A stretch of DNA of 64,000 nucleotides from JABCYV01 sp963696025 (GCA_963696025.1 CAVOII010000014.1:1054001-1118000), one strand, 5' to 3'; positions 1 to 8,591 are shown, counted from the first letter of the stretch. Translations and numbers: made by a program. The notes: generated by a model from the sequence alone, not told the origin.

Positions 1-1707
1 ACTGTAAATCGGAGGATGACGCAACAGCTTGGCATCACCTACCAGGATATCGTCGGACACAAATTGGATGAGTTCCTGGAAGAACCGCAGCGTGCCGATA
101 CCGAGCCGGGTCTGGCCCGTTTTCTCGACCGGCGGCGCTGGTCGGGAGTAGTGCGCGTCCGATTGAAGAAGAGCACGCGCCTGCTGTACTTCGATTGTGT
201 GTTGAACGCCATCATGAAGGGCAACGACGTGGTGGGTGTCAGCACCCTCGCCCGTGATGTTACTGAAGAGCGCGAGAAAGAGCGGCGCTTCACCGAGCTG
301 TTCGAAACTCTGCAGGAGGGCGTCTACTTCAGCACGCCGGAAGGAAAGCTGCTCGAGGCTAACCCGGCCCTTGTTCACATGCTGGGATATGAAGGGAAAG
401 AAGAACTGCTAGCCCTGGACGCCAGCGTATTGAACTCTGATCCGACGCAAAGCACAGTATTGGGGCGAAGTCCCGAGGATCGCGGCAGCGAGCGCACCCG
501 AGAGGTCACTCTGCGCCGCAAGGACGGAACCGTCGGTACATTCCTCGATACCTCACGTGCCGTATGGGACTCGGCCGGCAAAATCGTCCGCTATCAGGGC
601 ACATTGGTGGACGTCACCCAACGGCGTGAGATGGAAAAGACGCTGCGCCGTCAAGAAGAATTCCAACGCTACCTGCTGGAGAGCTTCCCTGATCTCATCC
701 TGGTGATTGATCTGAACGAACGCTACAGCTTTGTCAGTTCACGCATCCGTGATCTGCTCGGTTACCGGCCGGAAGACCTGTTGGGGAAAAAGGTAGAAGA
801 ACTGCAGGAGCCTTCGCCGGAATTCGCAGCTCTTTACCGCGACGTGATGGCTGGCCGCAAAATGTTCGGCTTCACTGAATATGGTGCGCGCCATCACGAC
901 GGAACCTGGCGGACCATGCGCGCCAACGCCAGCCCGCTCTATGACGCGGAAAGCAAGTTGAGCGGAGTGATCGTTTCGGTACGCGACATCACGGTGGAAA
1001 AGAAATTGGAGCAGCAGATCATTCAGAGCGAACGTCTGGCCGCAATGGGACAAATGATCGGCGGCTTTGCCCACGAATTGAACAATCCTTTGACCAGCAT
1101 CATGGGCGTGGCTGAATTGTTGCAGGAAGGCGAAGCCGCCGAGCCGGTTCGCAAGCAACTGGTGATGCTGCAGCAGCAAGCGCGCCGCGCCGCCGACATC
1201 GTGCAGAATCTCATGTATTTTTCCCGGCCGCCGGCGCCCGGCAAAAGCTCGATCAACATCAGCGACCTGGTTCAACGGACGCTGCACCTGCATGCCTATT
1301 CATTGCGCAAGAACAACATCACCGCCGATTTTCTGCCGGAGCCGTCGCTGCCCACCGTCGAGGGTGATCCACACCAACTTATGCAAGTGTTCCTTAATTT
1401 GATTCTGAACGCAGAGCAGGCTATGCGGGAGGTGCGGGATCGCGGCACGCTGCGCATTCGGCTGGAAAAGAGTACTGACACCGTCTCGGCGACCTTCCAG
1501 GATGATGGGCCGGGCATCCCAGCGGACATTCTACCAAATATCTTTGATCCCTTCTATACCACCAAGCGGCCGGGCCGTGGCACCGGTCTCGGTCTGAGTA
1601 TCTGTAAGGCCATTTTGCGGGAGCACGGCGGAAATGTTGAAGCCGCTTCTGGTCCGGGCGGTGGCGCAGTATTCACCGTGACGCTGCCGGCTGCCTCGTC
1701 TTCCTGA
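1..1707 (+). CDS. PAS-domain sensor histidine kinase (5' partial)
   Basis: The reading frame is open to the first base of the window, and the first residues (VNRRMTQQLGITYQDIVG) already read as the middle of a PAS fold, so the ATG at 16 is internal and the true start lies upstream. Visible parts are a truncated PAS, two further PAS/PAC modules (about residues 90-205 and 220-335 counted from 16), and a HisKA box (GGFAHELNNPLTS, with the phospho-acceptor His at 1072-1074). A HATPase_c domain follows, with N box (LNLILNAEQAM), G1 (DDGPGIP) and G2 (GTGLGLSI). No receiver domain or membrane segment is present in this part. The kinase should autophosphorylate in response to a signal bound by the PAS domains. 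No response regulator is adjacent, and the next gene is convergent. Confidence 0.93.
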   Translation, partial: TVNRRMTQQLGITYQDIVGHKLDEFLEEPQRADTEPGLARFLDRRRWSGVVRVRLKKSTRLLYFDCVLNAIMKGNDVVGVSTLARDVTEEREKERRFTELFETLQEGVYFSTPEGKLLEANPALVHMLGYEGKEELLALDASVLNSDPTQSTVLGRSPEDRGSERTREVTLRRKDGTVGTFLDTSRAVWDSAGKIVRYQGTLVDVTQRREMEKTLRRQEEFQRYLLESFPDLILVIDLNERYSFVSSRIRDLLGYRPEDLLGKKVEELQEPSPEFAALYRDVMAGRKMFGFTEYGARHHDGTWRTMRANASPLYDAESKLSGVIVSVRDITVEKKLEQQIIQSERLAAMGQMIGGFAHELNNPLTSIMGVAELLQEGEAAEPVRKQLVMLQQQARRAADIVQNLMYFSRPPAPGKSSINISDLVQRTLHLHAYSLRKNNITADFLPEPSLPTVEGDPHQLMQVFLNLILNAEQAMREVRDRGTLRIRLEKSTDTVSATFQDDGPGIPADILPNIFDPFYTTKRPGRGTGLGLSICKAILREHGGNVEAASGPGGGAVFTVTLPAASSS

Positions 1708-1732
1708 CGTTAGGACGGCAACGAACCAATTC

Positions 1733-2926
1733 TCAGCGTTCCACTGCCATCGCTACAGCATTCCCGCCGCCCAGACAAAGCGCCGCGATTCCGCGATGAA
1801 CGTCGCGCCGAATCATTTCATAGATGAGCGTCACCAGAACGCGGGCGCCGCTGGCCCCGATTGGATGCCCGATAGCGACTGCGCCGCCGTTTACGTTGAC
1901 TCTGTTGGGGTCGAGTTTCAGCTCGCGTATCACGCCCAGCGCTTGTACGGAGAAAGCTTCGTTGAGCTCGTAAAGGTCGACATCTTCGTTTTTCCATCCA
2001 GTCTTTTCCCAGATCTTGTGGACCGCACTTACCGGCGCCATCATCACCCACTTGGGATCAATGCCGCTGGTCGCTTGAGCCATGATGCGGACCATCGGTG
2101 CCGAGCCGAGTTCTTTGGCGCGACTCGCACTAGTGACCACGACCGCCGCCGCGCCATCGTTGACTCCGGGGGCATTGCCGGCAGTGACGGTACCGTCTTT
2201 CTTGAACGCCGGCTTTAGTGCGCGAAGGACCTCGATCGTCGTATCCTCACGAGGCGATTCGTCCTTATCGAAAATCACCGGAACGCCACCCTTCTTTTTC
2301 GACGGCAGTTCTACGGGAACAATCTGCGATTTGAAGCGGCATTCTTTAATCGCAGCCATCGCCTTGCGGTGGGAGTTGACTGCGAACTCATCCTGCTCTT
2401 CGCGCGTGATGTCGTATTTCTCCGCGACGTTCTCCCCGGTGATTCCCATGTGGTAGTCGTTGTAAATATCCCAGAGTCCATCCTGCACCATGGAGTCGAC
2501 GATCTGCGCGTTTCCCAAACGATATCCCTTGCGCGCTTGCGGCAAAAGGTAAGGCGCATTGGTCATCGATTCCATGCCACCCGCAACCACGATCGCACTG
2601 TTTCCGGTCTGAATCGCTTGCGCCGCCAGCGCGACTGCTTTCAGTCCGGAGCCGCAAACCTTGTTTACGGTCATGGCACCCACTTCGGGAGGCAGACCTC
2701 CGAAGAGTGCCGCTTGCCGCGCCGGGTTTTGGCCCAGACCGGCAGAGACGACGTTCCCCATGATGCATTCATCCACCAACTTGGGATCGAGTTGGGCGCG
2801 CTTGACTGCCTCGCGCACAACGATCGCGCCGAGTTGTGGAGCGCTCAAATCGGAGAGGCTTCCCTGAAATTTTCCCACCGGTGTGCGGCAGCCGGAGATG
2901 ATGACAACATCGTTCTGAACAGCCAT
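1733..2926 (-). CDS. Acetyl-CoA C-acetyltransferase (thiolase)
   Basis: This 397-residue protein has the full length of a degradative/biosynthetic thiolase II. It carries the acyl-accepting Cys in NKVCGSGLKAV (about residue 90), the His of the NGGAVAIGHPIGASG loop, and the second active-site Cys in CLGGGNAVA near the C-terminus. It should catalyse condensation or thiolysis between two acetyl-CoA and acetoacetyl-CoA in the cytosol. The start is the ATG at 2924-2926, preceded by a GGAG ribosome-binding site about 8 nt upstream. It stands alone: the histidine kinase is convergent and the upstream tiny transcription unit diverges. Assignment between acetoacetyl-CoA thiolase and a broader acyl-CoA thiolase is open. 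Confidence 0.95.
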   Translation of the reverse strand: MAVQNDVVIISGCRTPVGKFQGSLSDLSAPQLGAIVVREAVKRAQLDPKLVDECIMGNVVSAGLGQNPARQAALFGGLPPEVGAMTVNKVCGSGLKAVALAAQAIQTGNSAIVVAGGMESMTNAPYLLPQARKGYRLGNAQIVDSMVQDGLWDIYNDYHMGITGENVAEKYDITREEQDEFAVNSHRKAMAAIKECRFKSQIVPVELPSKKKGGVPVIFDKDESPREDTTIEVLRALKPAFKKDGTVTAGNAPGVNDGAAAVVVTSASRAKELGSAPMVRIMAQATSGIDPKWVMMAPVSAVHKIWEKTGWKNEDVDLYELNEAFSVQALGVIRELKLDPNRVNVNGGAVAIGHPIGASGARVLVTLIYEMIRRDVHRGIAALCLGGGNAVAMAVER

Positions 2927-3184
2927 TCATGTGCTCCTGCGATGACTTTCGTAGCTCCAATTATAGATGTGTAGCCGCGCGGAAAGGTTGAAATTTGCGG
3001 GGAGCGCGATGGCGGCAGCACTCGAGATTCGAGATGCCGCTGAAGCGCAGCGCACAATCGCCGCGCGAACTTTTTGATGATCAAAAGTGACTGGAGGATC
3101 GTTCGTCGCAAGAAAATTTCTTTCTATCGACGTCTGGTGACTTTAGTGTGCGGGTCGTAAGCGTCCGAACACATCATTTTTTTC

Positions 3185-3213
3185 TTGACATCACTTTTTA
3201 TTGACTCTATACA
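3185..3213 (+). promoter_or_regulatory. Near-consensus sigma-70-type promoter for the tiny Lys-rich ORF
   Basis: TTGACA at 3185-3190 and TATACA at 3208-3213 are separated by exactly 17 nt of AT-rich spacer. This predicts a transcript start near 3220. The next strong element downstream is the terminator at 3347-3376, giving a predicted transcript of about 155 nt. Confidence 0.75.
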
Positions 3214-3278
3214 TTCAATCAGTTGCAACAGACGACCGTTGCTATAGTCCATGAAAAATGGAAAGGGAGAATAGAACC

Positions 3279-3323
3279 ATGGCACCGAAGAAGAAAGCTG
3301 CAAAGAAGAAAAAGAAACACTAA
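3279..3323 (+). CDS. 14-residue Lys/Ala-rich micropeptide (putative)
   Basis: ATG at 3279 opens a 14-codon ORF reading MAPKKKAAKKKKKH, ending in TAA at 3321-3323. A purine-rich GAAAGGGAGA at 3261-3270 is a plausible ribosome-binding site. A 7-codon ORF (MKNGKGE, 3251-3274) ends 4 nt before it and could be a leader. The ORF has its own promoter (3185-3213) and an intrinsic terminator (3347-3376), so the locus is almost certainly transcribed; translation is inferred. Nine of 14 residues are Lys, so the product would be strongly basic and might bind nucleic acid or the ribosome, resembling a detached histone-H1-like tail. The alternative is a small RNA whose ORF is incidental. Confidence 0.5.
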   Translation: MAPKKKAAKKKKKH

Positions 3324-3346
3324 GCACAATCAGTAAAGAACAGACT

Positions 3347-3376
3347 GGGGACGCGAGAGCGTCCCCTAAGTTTTTT
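3347..3376 (+). terminator. Rho-independent terminator
   Basis: A perfect 8-bp GC-rich stem (GGGGACGC / GCGTCCCC, 3347-3354 and 3359-3366) closes a GAGA tetraloop and is followed by TAAG and six T residues (3371-3376). It ends the tiny transcript and separates it from the convergent helicase-nuclease gene. Confidence 0.85.
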
Positions 3377-3420
3377 GCCGCGACTTCCGCCCGCACCGAA
3401 GCCTCTCGAAAACGCGGAGA

Positions 3421-6400
3421 TTAATTTGCTTTCTGGCGCGGGTTACGCTTGCCCGCTTTTTCTTGAACGGCAGGTACCTGAAGACACTTTTCCGTGGCCG
3501 GACATAGATTGCGGTAGTGACAGAAGTTGCAGTGGAAACCGGTCTTGGCATCAAACTTTCCCTCGGCGATGTTCGTCGCTACAGCTTCCACCCTCAGCTT
3601 TGCCTCTTCCAGTTGACGATCACTGCGCAGAGCGATCACCGCGCTGTTCTCCCCCACGTTGTAGAAAACGAGATGATCGACCCTGTAGCCCCATTTCTGC
3701 CGCGCCGCCATGGCGTAGATGGAAAGCTGCAGGCTCGCCTCAGCATCTTCCTGGGATTGAGATTTTCCCGTCTTGTAATCAGTAATCACGACGCGGCTTT
3801 CGTCAGCCTGGCCGATGCGGGCCTGGTCAATGCGAGCTTCGTCAATGCGGGCTTCATCAATGCGATCAATGCGTCCAATAACAGTCACGTTGCCGATTTT
3901 GACCTGGAACGGTTCTTCCAGATGAAGCACAGCGGGAACGGGGTGTCGGCGAGAAGCAGCGAGTAGCGCGTTCAGTTGGGCAACTCCCTGCTTCTCGTAC
4001 AGTTCGTGCTGGTAATGATCCTCAATACCGGCGGCAGCCAGATCGGACCGAAAGAACTCGACGACCGCTTCGTCTGCCATCGAACGTTGGGCACGAACCG
4101 AGTCATAATAGGCACGCAGGACGCGATGCATGGTAGCACCGTACTGCATGGCTGCCGGAACCTCGCCAGGAATTCTCCAGTCACGCTCCAGCTTGAACTG
4201 TAGCGGACACGTCTCGTAGGTCTGCACTGCGCTCGCGCTCAATTTGGCGCACAGGTCGCTGGCGGGCGGCAGGGAGAGCCATTGACTGGTTCGCGAAGCA
4301 GATGTAGGAGTGCGGCCTTCGCCGAACAAATCAGTCTGGAAGCCGCGGGCCTGACGTTTGCAGAGCCACCGGGCCAGAGCCTGATCCTTTAGCAGGTCGC
4401 GCAAGAATCCCGGCGGAGTAGCATCCTTCCCTTTGCCTTGGCGGGCATAAATAGTCAGCGAGTCTCGGGCCCGGGTCATAGCCACGTAGAACAATCGCCG
4501 TTCCTCCTCATCGTGCAACGCTTTGTGGTTGTCATAAACGGCGGAATCGGAATCACGCAACTCGGGTGGAAACTCAACCAAAGGTTCTTTGTAAGATGAC
4601 GGAAAGGAGTTGGAATGGGCCCGGATAATGAATACATGATCGAATTCCAGTCCTTTGGCAGCATGCGCTGTCATCAGACGCACGGCGTCGTCGTCTTCGG
4701 GCGGCATGGGGATCGTCCCCCGGGCCTCCCGAAAATATTCGAGATACTCGAGCAGTTCAGAGAGCTCTCCGGTCTTGGTAATCGGCTTTTTCTGCCACTT
4801 GCTGACAAAGTCGAGCATGGCGATCAAAGGCCGCGATTTTCGGTCTAGCGCGAAGCGGCGGATGACGATTTCCAGAGCGGCGCCGCTCTTGGCTTGCGCA
4901 GCGGCAATTTCCTCTCGGATCTGGCGTAACGCATCGAGCACGGCCGGGCCGTTTTCGATTTGACGGAGAACCAAGGCCACGCCTGCATCTTTGGCGTCTC
5001 GCGGAAGTGATCTTATTCCGGCACGCAATTTTTCTGGATCGATGGCGAATTGCGAGAAAGCGGCGACGCGCAGGAGGCTGGCACTGTCGGCCTCGGAGAC
5101 AAGCGCCCCGAGACACGCGAGCAGATCACGCACCTCGGGCGTGTCCATCACATCCATGTTCTCGATGGAAAACGGAATGCCCTTCTCCGTCAATTCGCTG
5201 ACCAATTCATCGCGATGCAAGTGTTGGCGGTAAAGAACAGCGATGTCTTTCCACTGGCAACGAGACTGCGTCCGCGGCTCCTGGATGATCGCCACCAGGT
5301 CCGAGCATTCAACTTCTTTGGCCGTCAGAAGGACAGCTTCCACTGGCATGCTTGGTAATTCAACGCCCTCTCGTAGCGCAGTCTCTTCTCGCGCAGAAAC
5401 TAGCGGCGAACGCCGATATGGAAATGCCGTGCTTCTGGACCCAGCGAAACTATCGAGGTTCTTCGAGATCAATGCGAAAGCTGATTTGAGGATGGGCGTG
5501 GTAGAGCGCCGATTTCTCTCCAGCGCCACCAGTTTGGCGCCAGGAAACTGGCGCTGGAAGAGTTCGAAGGCTGCACTCGAGGCTCCACGAAACTGGTAGA
5601 TAGCCTGGTCAGGATCACCGACGGCAAAAACATTGCGTTCTTCGCCTGCCAGCATCTGGAGAATCTTGACTTGCGCGAAATTTGCGTCTTGGAACTCGTC
5701 CACCAGAATAAAACGTGAGCGCTTCCTCTCTTGGGTGAGAAGTTCAGGGTCCTGACTGAGCAATTCGCATGCGCGGGTGATCATGTGGCCGAAGGTGCCC
5801 AGGTTGTCTTCCCCCAGCATCTGCTCGACGGCGGTAAATACGCTGGCGATTTCCTGGCAGCGCCCCAACTGCTCGTCGTCAGTGAGGGTTACTGCTTCTT
5901 TCGATTTGCACACTCGCGGGAGCGGCAACTGGCCGCGCTCAAGTCGCCGTACGTACTCCGCGTACTTCTCGGGTCCGACCAGTTCGTCATGGCAGCGTCG
6001 CATGAAGTCGAGCAAGTCATCGAGAAACTGACTGACTCGCGCCGCTCGGACGAAGTAGTTCAGGTGAAGCTCGCGAAGGCGCTTCCGCAGATAAATCCAG
6101 AGATCCTTATCGTCGAGCACACCAAATTTTTGGCCGCAGCCGATGAGAAGATTGTTGCAATAGGCGTGAAAGGTGGACGCTTTCAGGTCTGTCAGGCCAC
6201 TTCCGCGGAGCTCTTCCTGGACCCGGTCGCGCATCTCACGGGTTGCGTTTTCAGTATAGGTAACCGCAAGGATTTCGTCTGGGCGGGCGTGGCCTTCGCG
6301 GATCAGGCGTGCGATGCGCCGGGTGAGTACCGTGGTCTTCCCGGTGCCCGCACCTGCGACCACCAGCATCGGACCTTGGATGTGTTCGATGGCCTCGCAC

Positions 6401-6456
6401 TGGCGTTCGTCCGCCTCGAACCTGCGGACGCTCGGCATAGGTTTGGAGGTTGCCAT
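3421..6456 (-). CDS. UvrD/AddA-type helicase fused to a RecB-type Fe-S nuclease
   Basis: This 1011-residue SF1A helicase has Walker A AGAGTGKTT (residues 34-42), motif II VDEFQD (about 252), and motif III/IV around AIYQFRGAS. The C-terminal third is a PD-(D/E)XK nuclease: IGRID supplies an acidic ligand and VVITDYKTGK (about 893) the DXK motif. Four Cys match the AddB/Cas4-type 4Fe-4S cluster: one in TYETCPLQFK (about 747) and CX2CX5C near residues 975-984. It should unwind and resect double-strand ends. The start ATG is at 6454-6456. It lies 49 nt downstream of rsmE. No partner AddB/AdnA gene is adjacent, so it may work as a single-chain enzyme or with a distant partner. A 15-bp tandem repeat interrupts the nuclease domain. 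Confidence 0.93.
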   Translation of the reverse strand: MATSKPMPSVRRFEADERQCEAIEHIQGPMLVVAGAGTGKTTVLTRRIARLIREGHARPDEILAVTYTENATREMRDRVQEELRGSGLTDLKASTFHAYCNNLLIGCGQKFGVLDDKDLWIYLRKRLRELHLNYFVRAARVSQFLDDLLDFMRRCHDELVGPEKYAEYVRRLERGQLPLPRVCKSKEAVTLTDDEQLGRCQEIASVFTAVEQMLGEDNLGTFGHMITRACELLSQDPELLTQERKRSRFILVDEFQDANFAQVKILQMLAGEERNVFAVGDPDQAIYQFRGASSAAFELFQRQFPGAKLVALERNRRSTTPILKSAFALISKNLDSFAGSRSTAFPYRRSPLVSAREETALREGVELPSMPVEAVLLTAKEVECSDLVAIIQEPRTQSRCQWKDIAVLYRQHLHRDELVSELTEKGIPFSIENMDVMDTPEVRDLLACLGALVSEADSASLLRVAAFSQFAIDPEKLRAGIRSLPRDAKDAGVALVLRQIENGPAVLDALRQIREEIAAAQAKSGAALEIVIRRFALDRKSRPLIAMLDFVSKWQKKPITKTGELSELLEYLEYFREARGTIPMPPEDDDAVRLMTAHAAKGLEFDHVFIIRAHSNSFPSSYKEPLVEFPPELRDSDSAVYDNHKALHDEEERRLFYVAMTRARDSLTIYARQGKGKDATPPGFLRDLLKDQALARWLCKRQARGFQTDLFGEGRTPTSASRTSQWLSLPPASDLCAKLSASAVQTYETCPLQFKLERDWRIPGEVPAAMQYGATMHRVLRAYYDSVRAQRSMADEAVVEFFRSDLAAAGIEDHYQHELYEKQGVAQLNALLAASRRHPVPAVLHLEEPFQVKIGNVTVIGRIDRIDEARIDEARIDQARIGQADESRVVITDYKTGKSQSQEDAEASLQLSIYAMAARQKWGYRVDHLVFYNVGENSAVIALRSDRQLEEAKLRVEAVATNIAEGKFDAKTGFHCNFCHYRNLCPATEKCLQVPAVQEKAGKRNPRQKAN
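3806..3874. repeat. 15-bp coding minisatellite in the nuclease domain
   Basis: Four 15-bp units begin at 3806, 3821, 3836 and 3851, followed by a partial unit at 3866-3874. Units follow the pattern gc-t/c-t-x-x-tcaatgcg-g/a. On the minus strand they encode repeated I-D/G-E/Q-A-R pentapeptides between the IGRID acidic ligand and the DYKTGK catalytic motif. Copy number could vary by replication slippage without breaking the frame. Confidence 0.85.
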
Positions 6457-6505
6457 TTAGCGGAGCATACCAGAGGCGGGTGAGGATATTCTGTGCGGAT
6501 TGAAC

Positions 6506-7213
6506 TTATTGGAGTTCGGACATCGCCACGGCAAGCGCAGCAATTGCTGCTGTTTCGGCGCGCACAATCGTGCTTCCAAGAGAGGCGGAGATCCAACCAG
6601 CCTCGCGAAATAGATTTATCTCCGCTTCCGTCCAGCCACCCTCGGGACCAAAAGCGAGCACGGTCTCGCCGGATGAAGACCGCAGAGCGTCCTTCAGCAT
6701 CAAGGTTTGCTCTAATTCTGCCAAAACGATACGGGTGCTGCCCGGGAGCGCTAGCGCCTCGTTCAGTTTCATGGGTGAAGAAATCTCGGGTGGTGAAACC
6801 CGCCGCGATTGTTCAGAAGCCTGCAGAGCGATGCGCTGCCAGCGATCCCAGCGTTTTGCAGCAGCCGAGGCGAGATGGACCTCCGTGCGGCAAGCGATCA
6901 ACGGAACGATGCGTGCCGCCCCTAGCTCCGTGCACTTCTCGATGGCCCATTCCAGGCGATCAAACTTGAAGATGGAAAGGGCGACGGTCACGCTTGGAAT
7001 AATGACGGCGGAGATTTCATCACCCAACTCGAACTCTACTCGACTTTCTTCGATGCTAACGATGCGTCCACGATGAACGCGTGGTCCGGTGGCGATATCG
7101 TATTCCTGGCCAACGCGGGCCCGGAGGACTTGCGTCAGATGCTCTGCATGATTTCCAGTGAGAACGGCGTGATTGCCAGAAACTTCGTCGGCGATCCAGC
7201 GGCGGCGGGTCAT
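6506..7213 (-). CDS. rsmE: 16S rRNA (uracil1498-N3)-methyltransferase RsmE
   Basis: The 235-residue protein has the RsmE family order: an N-terminal PUA-like part (HAEHLTQVLRARVGQEYDI) then a SPOUT methyltransferase fold with LAFGPEGGWTEAEINLF (about 185-200) and the C-terminal knot segment LGSTIVRAETAAI. Length is normal. It methylates N3 of U1498 in 16S rRNA. The ATG at 7211-7213 begins only 5 nt from the inverted terminus of a repeat element (7218-7424), so the best Shine-Dalgarno match (CAGGA) lies within that repeat. It follows dnaJ, a common acidobacterial and firmicute order; prmA, often between them, is absent and the repeat sits there instead. Confidence 0.93.
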   Translation of the reverse strand: MTRRRWIADEVSGNHAVLTGNHAEHLTQVLRARVGQEYDIATGPRVHRGRIVSIEESRVEFELGDEISAVIIPSVTVALSIFKFDRLEWAIEKCTELGAARIVPLIACRTEVHLASAAAKRWDRWQRIALQASEQSRRVSPPEISSPMKLNEALALPGSTRIVLAELEQTLMLKDALRSSSGETVLAFGPEGGWTEAEINLFREAGWISASLGSTIVRAETAAIAALAVAMSELQ

Positions 7214-7217
7214 GGGA

Positions 7218-7424
7218 GTGTCATCCTGAGCGAAATGTTTCCACTGGCCTACGAGTAGGAACCACGGAGTCGAAGGACCCCTACAAGCTTAGCGATCGAC
7301 GCGGGAAACTTCGGCTTGAACTCCTGAACCACAGCTCTAGCCGCGTGCCCTCCGGCGCTGCCAGGGATGCTTCGAGTCATCTGTCTCTTGGCTAGCGAAC
7401 AGACAGATTCGCTCAGGATGACAC
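7218..7424. mobile_element. MITE-like repeat element with perfect 17-bp inverted ends (full copy 1)
   Basis: GTGTCATCCTGAGCGAA at 7218-7234 is the exact reverse complement of 7408-7424. The 207-bp unit fills the dnaJ-rsmE gap. It has internal GTCGAAGGA and GGGATGCTTCGA boxes that recur in the copy at 47864-48079. There is no ORF of its own. No target-site duplication was established. Confidence 0.65.
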
Positions 7425-7430
7425 GCCTCT

Positions 7431-8561
7431 CTACCCAAAGATATCTTTGACTTTGCCCAGCAGAGTGCGGCGCTGCGGCTTGTTTTCCACCCGAATGGTC
7501 CCTTCAAGCTCCTGCAGCAACTCGCGTTGGCGCTTGTTCAGCTTGCTGGGAGTCTGCACCCGAACTTCAACGAACAGATCGCCCTTCCCCCTGCTATTGA
7601 GCATCGGCACGCCTTTGCCGCGAATGCGCAGAGTCGTCCCCGATTGCGTACCCTCGGGCACCTTCAGCATTTGCTCGCCTTCTAGCGTAGGCACGGCAAT
7701 TTCGGCCCCGAGCGCCGCCTGCACAAACGAAATCGGAATCACGCAGTGCAGATCATTACCTTCGCGCTCAAAAAAAGTATGTTCTTTGACGTGAAGGACC
7801 ACATAAAGATCGCCGGCCGGCCCGCCGTAAAGGCCTCCTTCACCCAGTCCGGAAAAGCGAATACGCGTCCCGTCTTCCACTCCGGCGGGAACTTTCGCGT
7901 CCACCGTGCGCTGGCGAAGCACCCGGCCTTCACCTTTGCACTTTGGACAAGGATCAGTAATCACGCTGCCCGTACCCTGGCACGTCGGACAAGTGCGCGC
8001 GATACTGAAAAAGCCCTGCTGATAACGCACCTGCCCGCGACCGGCGCACGAGCGGCAAGTCACAGGAGCTTTTCCGCTGGCAGCGCCGGAGCCTCGGCAA
8101 TCTTCGCAGGTCTCGTGGCGGCGGACCGTGACTGTCGTCTCCGTGCCGAATACGGCTTCCTCGAATGCCAGGTTGACATCCTCGCGAAGGTCGGCACCGC
8201 GCTGGGTACGGCTTCGCCGTCGCCCACCCTGCCCGAAGACGTCTCCGAATCCGAAAAACTCGCCGAAGATATCGCCGAAATCCTGGAAGACACTGGCGTC
8301 GAAACCGCCTCCGCCAGCAGCGCCGCCTACCCCCGCATGGCCAAAGCGGTCGTACATCGATCGCTTTTCGCCATCCGCCAGGATTGCGTAGGCCTCGCTC
8401 GCTTCCTTGAACTTTTCTTCCGCGTCAGGATTATTAGGATTGCGGTCGGGATGAAACTGCAGCGCCAGCTTGCGATATGCACTTTTTATTTCCTGGTCGC
8501 TGGCGCCCCGTGCGACGCCGAGCACCTCGTAATAGTCGCGTTTTCCGTTACTGGTCAGAAT
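7431..8561 (-). CDS. dnaJ: Chaperone DnaJ (non-AUG start)
   Basis: Type I DnaJ: J domain (KRDYYEVLGV at the N-terminus, though the HPD loop reads FHPDRNPNN), Gly/Phe-rich linker, and four CXXCXGXG-type zinc repeats (CEDCRGSG, CRSCAGRG, CPTCQGTG, CPKCKGEG). A C-terminal substrate-binding domain follows. It is the Hsp40 partner of DnaK. The first ATG/GTG/TTG-type codon in frame (GTG at 8525) would delete the first helix of the J domain. Frame and homology continue upstream to AUU (8559-8561) or CUG (8556-8558), with AAAGGA nine nucleotides before the AUU and an in-frame stop just beyond. I take the AUU as start, tentatively. It is the last gene of hrcA-grpE-dnaJ, about 30 nt after grpE. Confidence 0.93.
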   Translation of the reverse strand: MLTSNGKRDYYEVLGVARGASDQEIKSAYRKLALQFHPDRNPNNPDAEEKFKEASEAYAILADGEKRSMYDRFGHAGVGGAAGGGGFDASVFQDFGDIFGEFFGFGDVFGQGGRRRSRTQRGADLREDVNLAFEEAVFGTETTVTVRRHETCEDCRGSGAASGKAPVTCRSCAGRGQVRYQQGFFSIARTCPTCQGTGSVITDPCPKCKGEGRVLRQRTVDAKVPAGVEDGTRIRFSGLGEGGLYGGPAGDLYVVLHVKEHTFFEREGNDLHCVIPISFVQAALGAEIAVPTLEGEQMLKVPEGTQSGTTLRIRGKGVPMLNSRGKGDLFVEVRVQTPSKLNKRQRELLQELEGTIRVENKPQRRTLLGKVKDIFG

Positions 8562-8591
8562 GGGTCCAAATCCTTTCTACTGCTCGGTGAG

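Noticed and set aside
3124..3396. 90-residue minus-strand ORF over the tiny transcription unit
   Set aside because: It runs antisense through a promoter, RBS, micro-ORF and terminator and has no family-like sequence.
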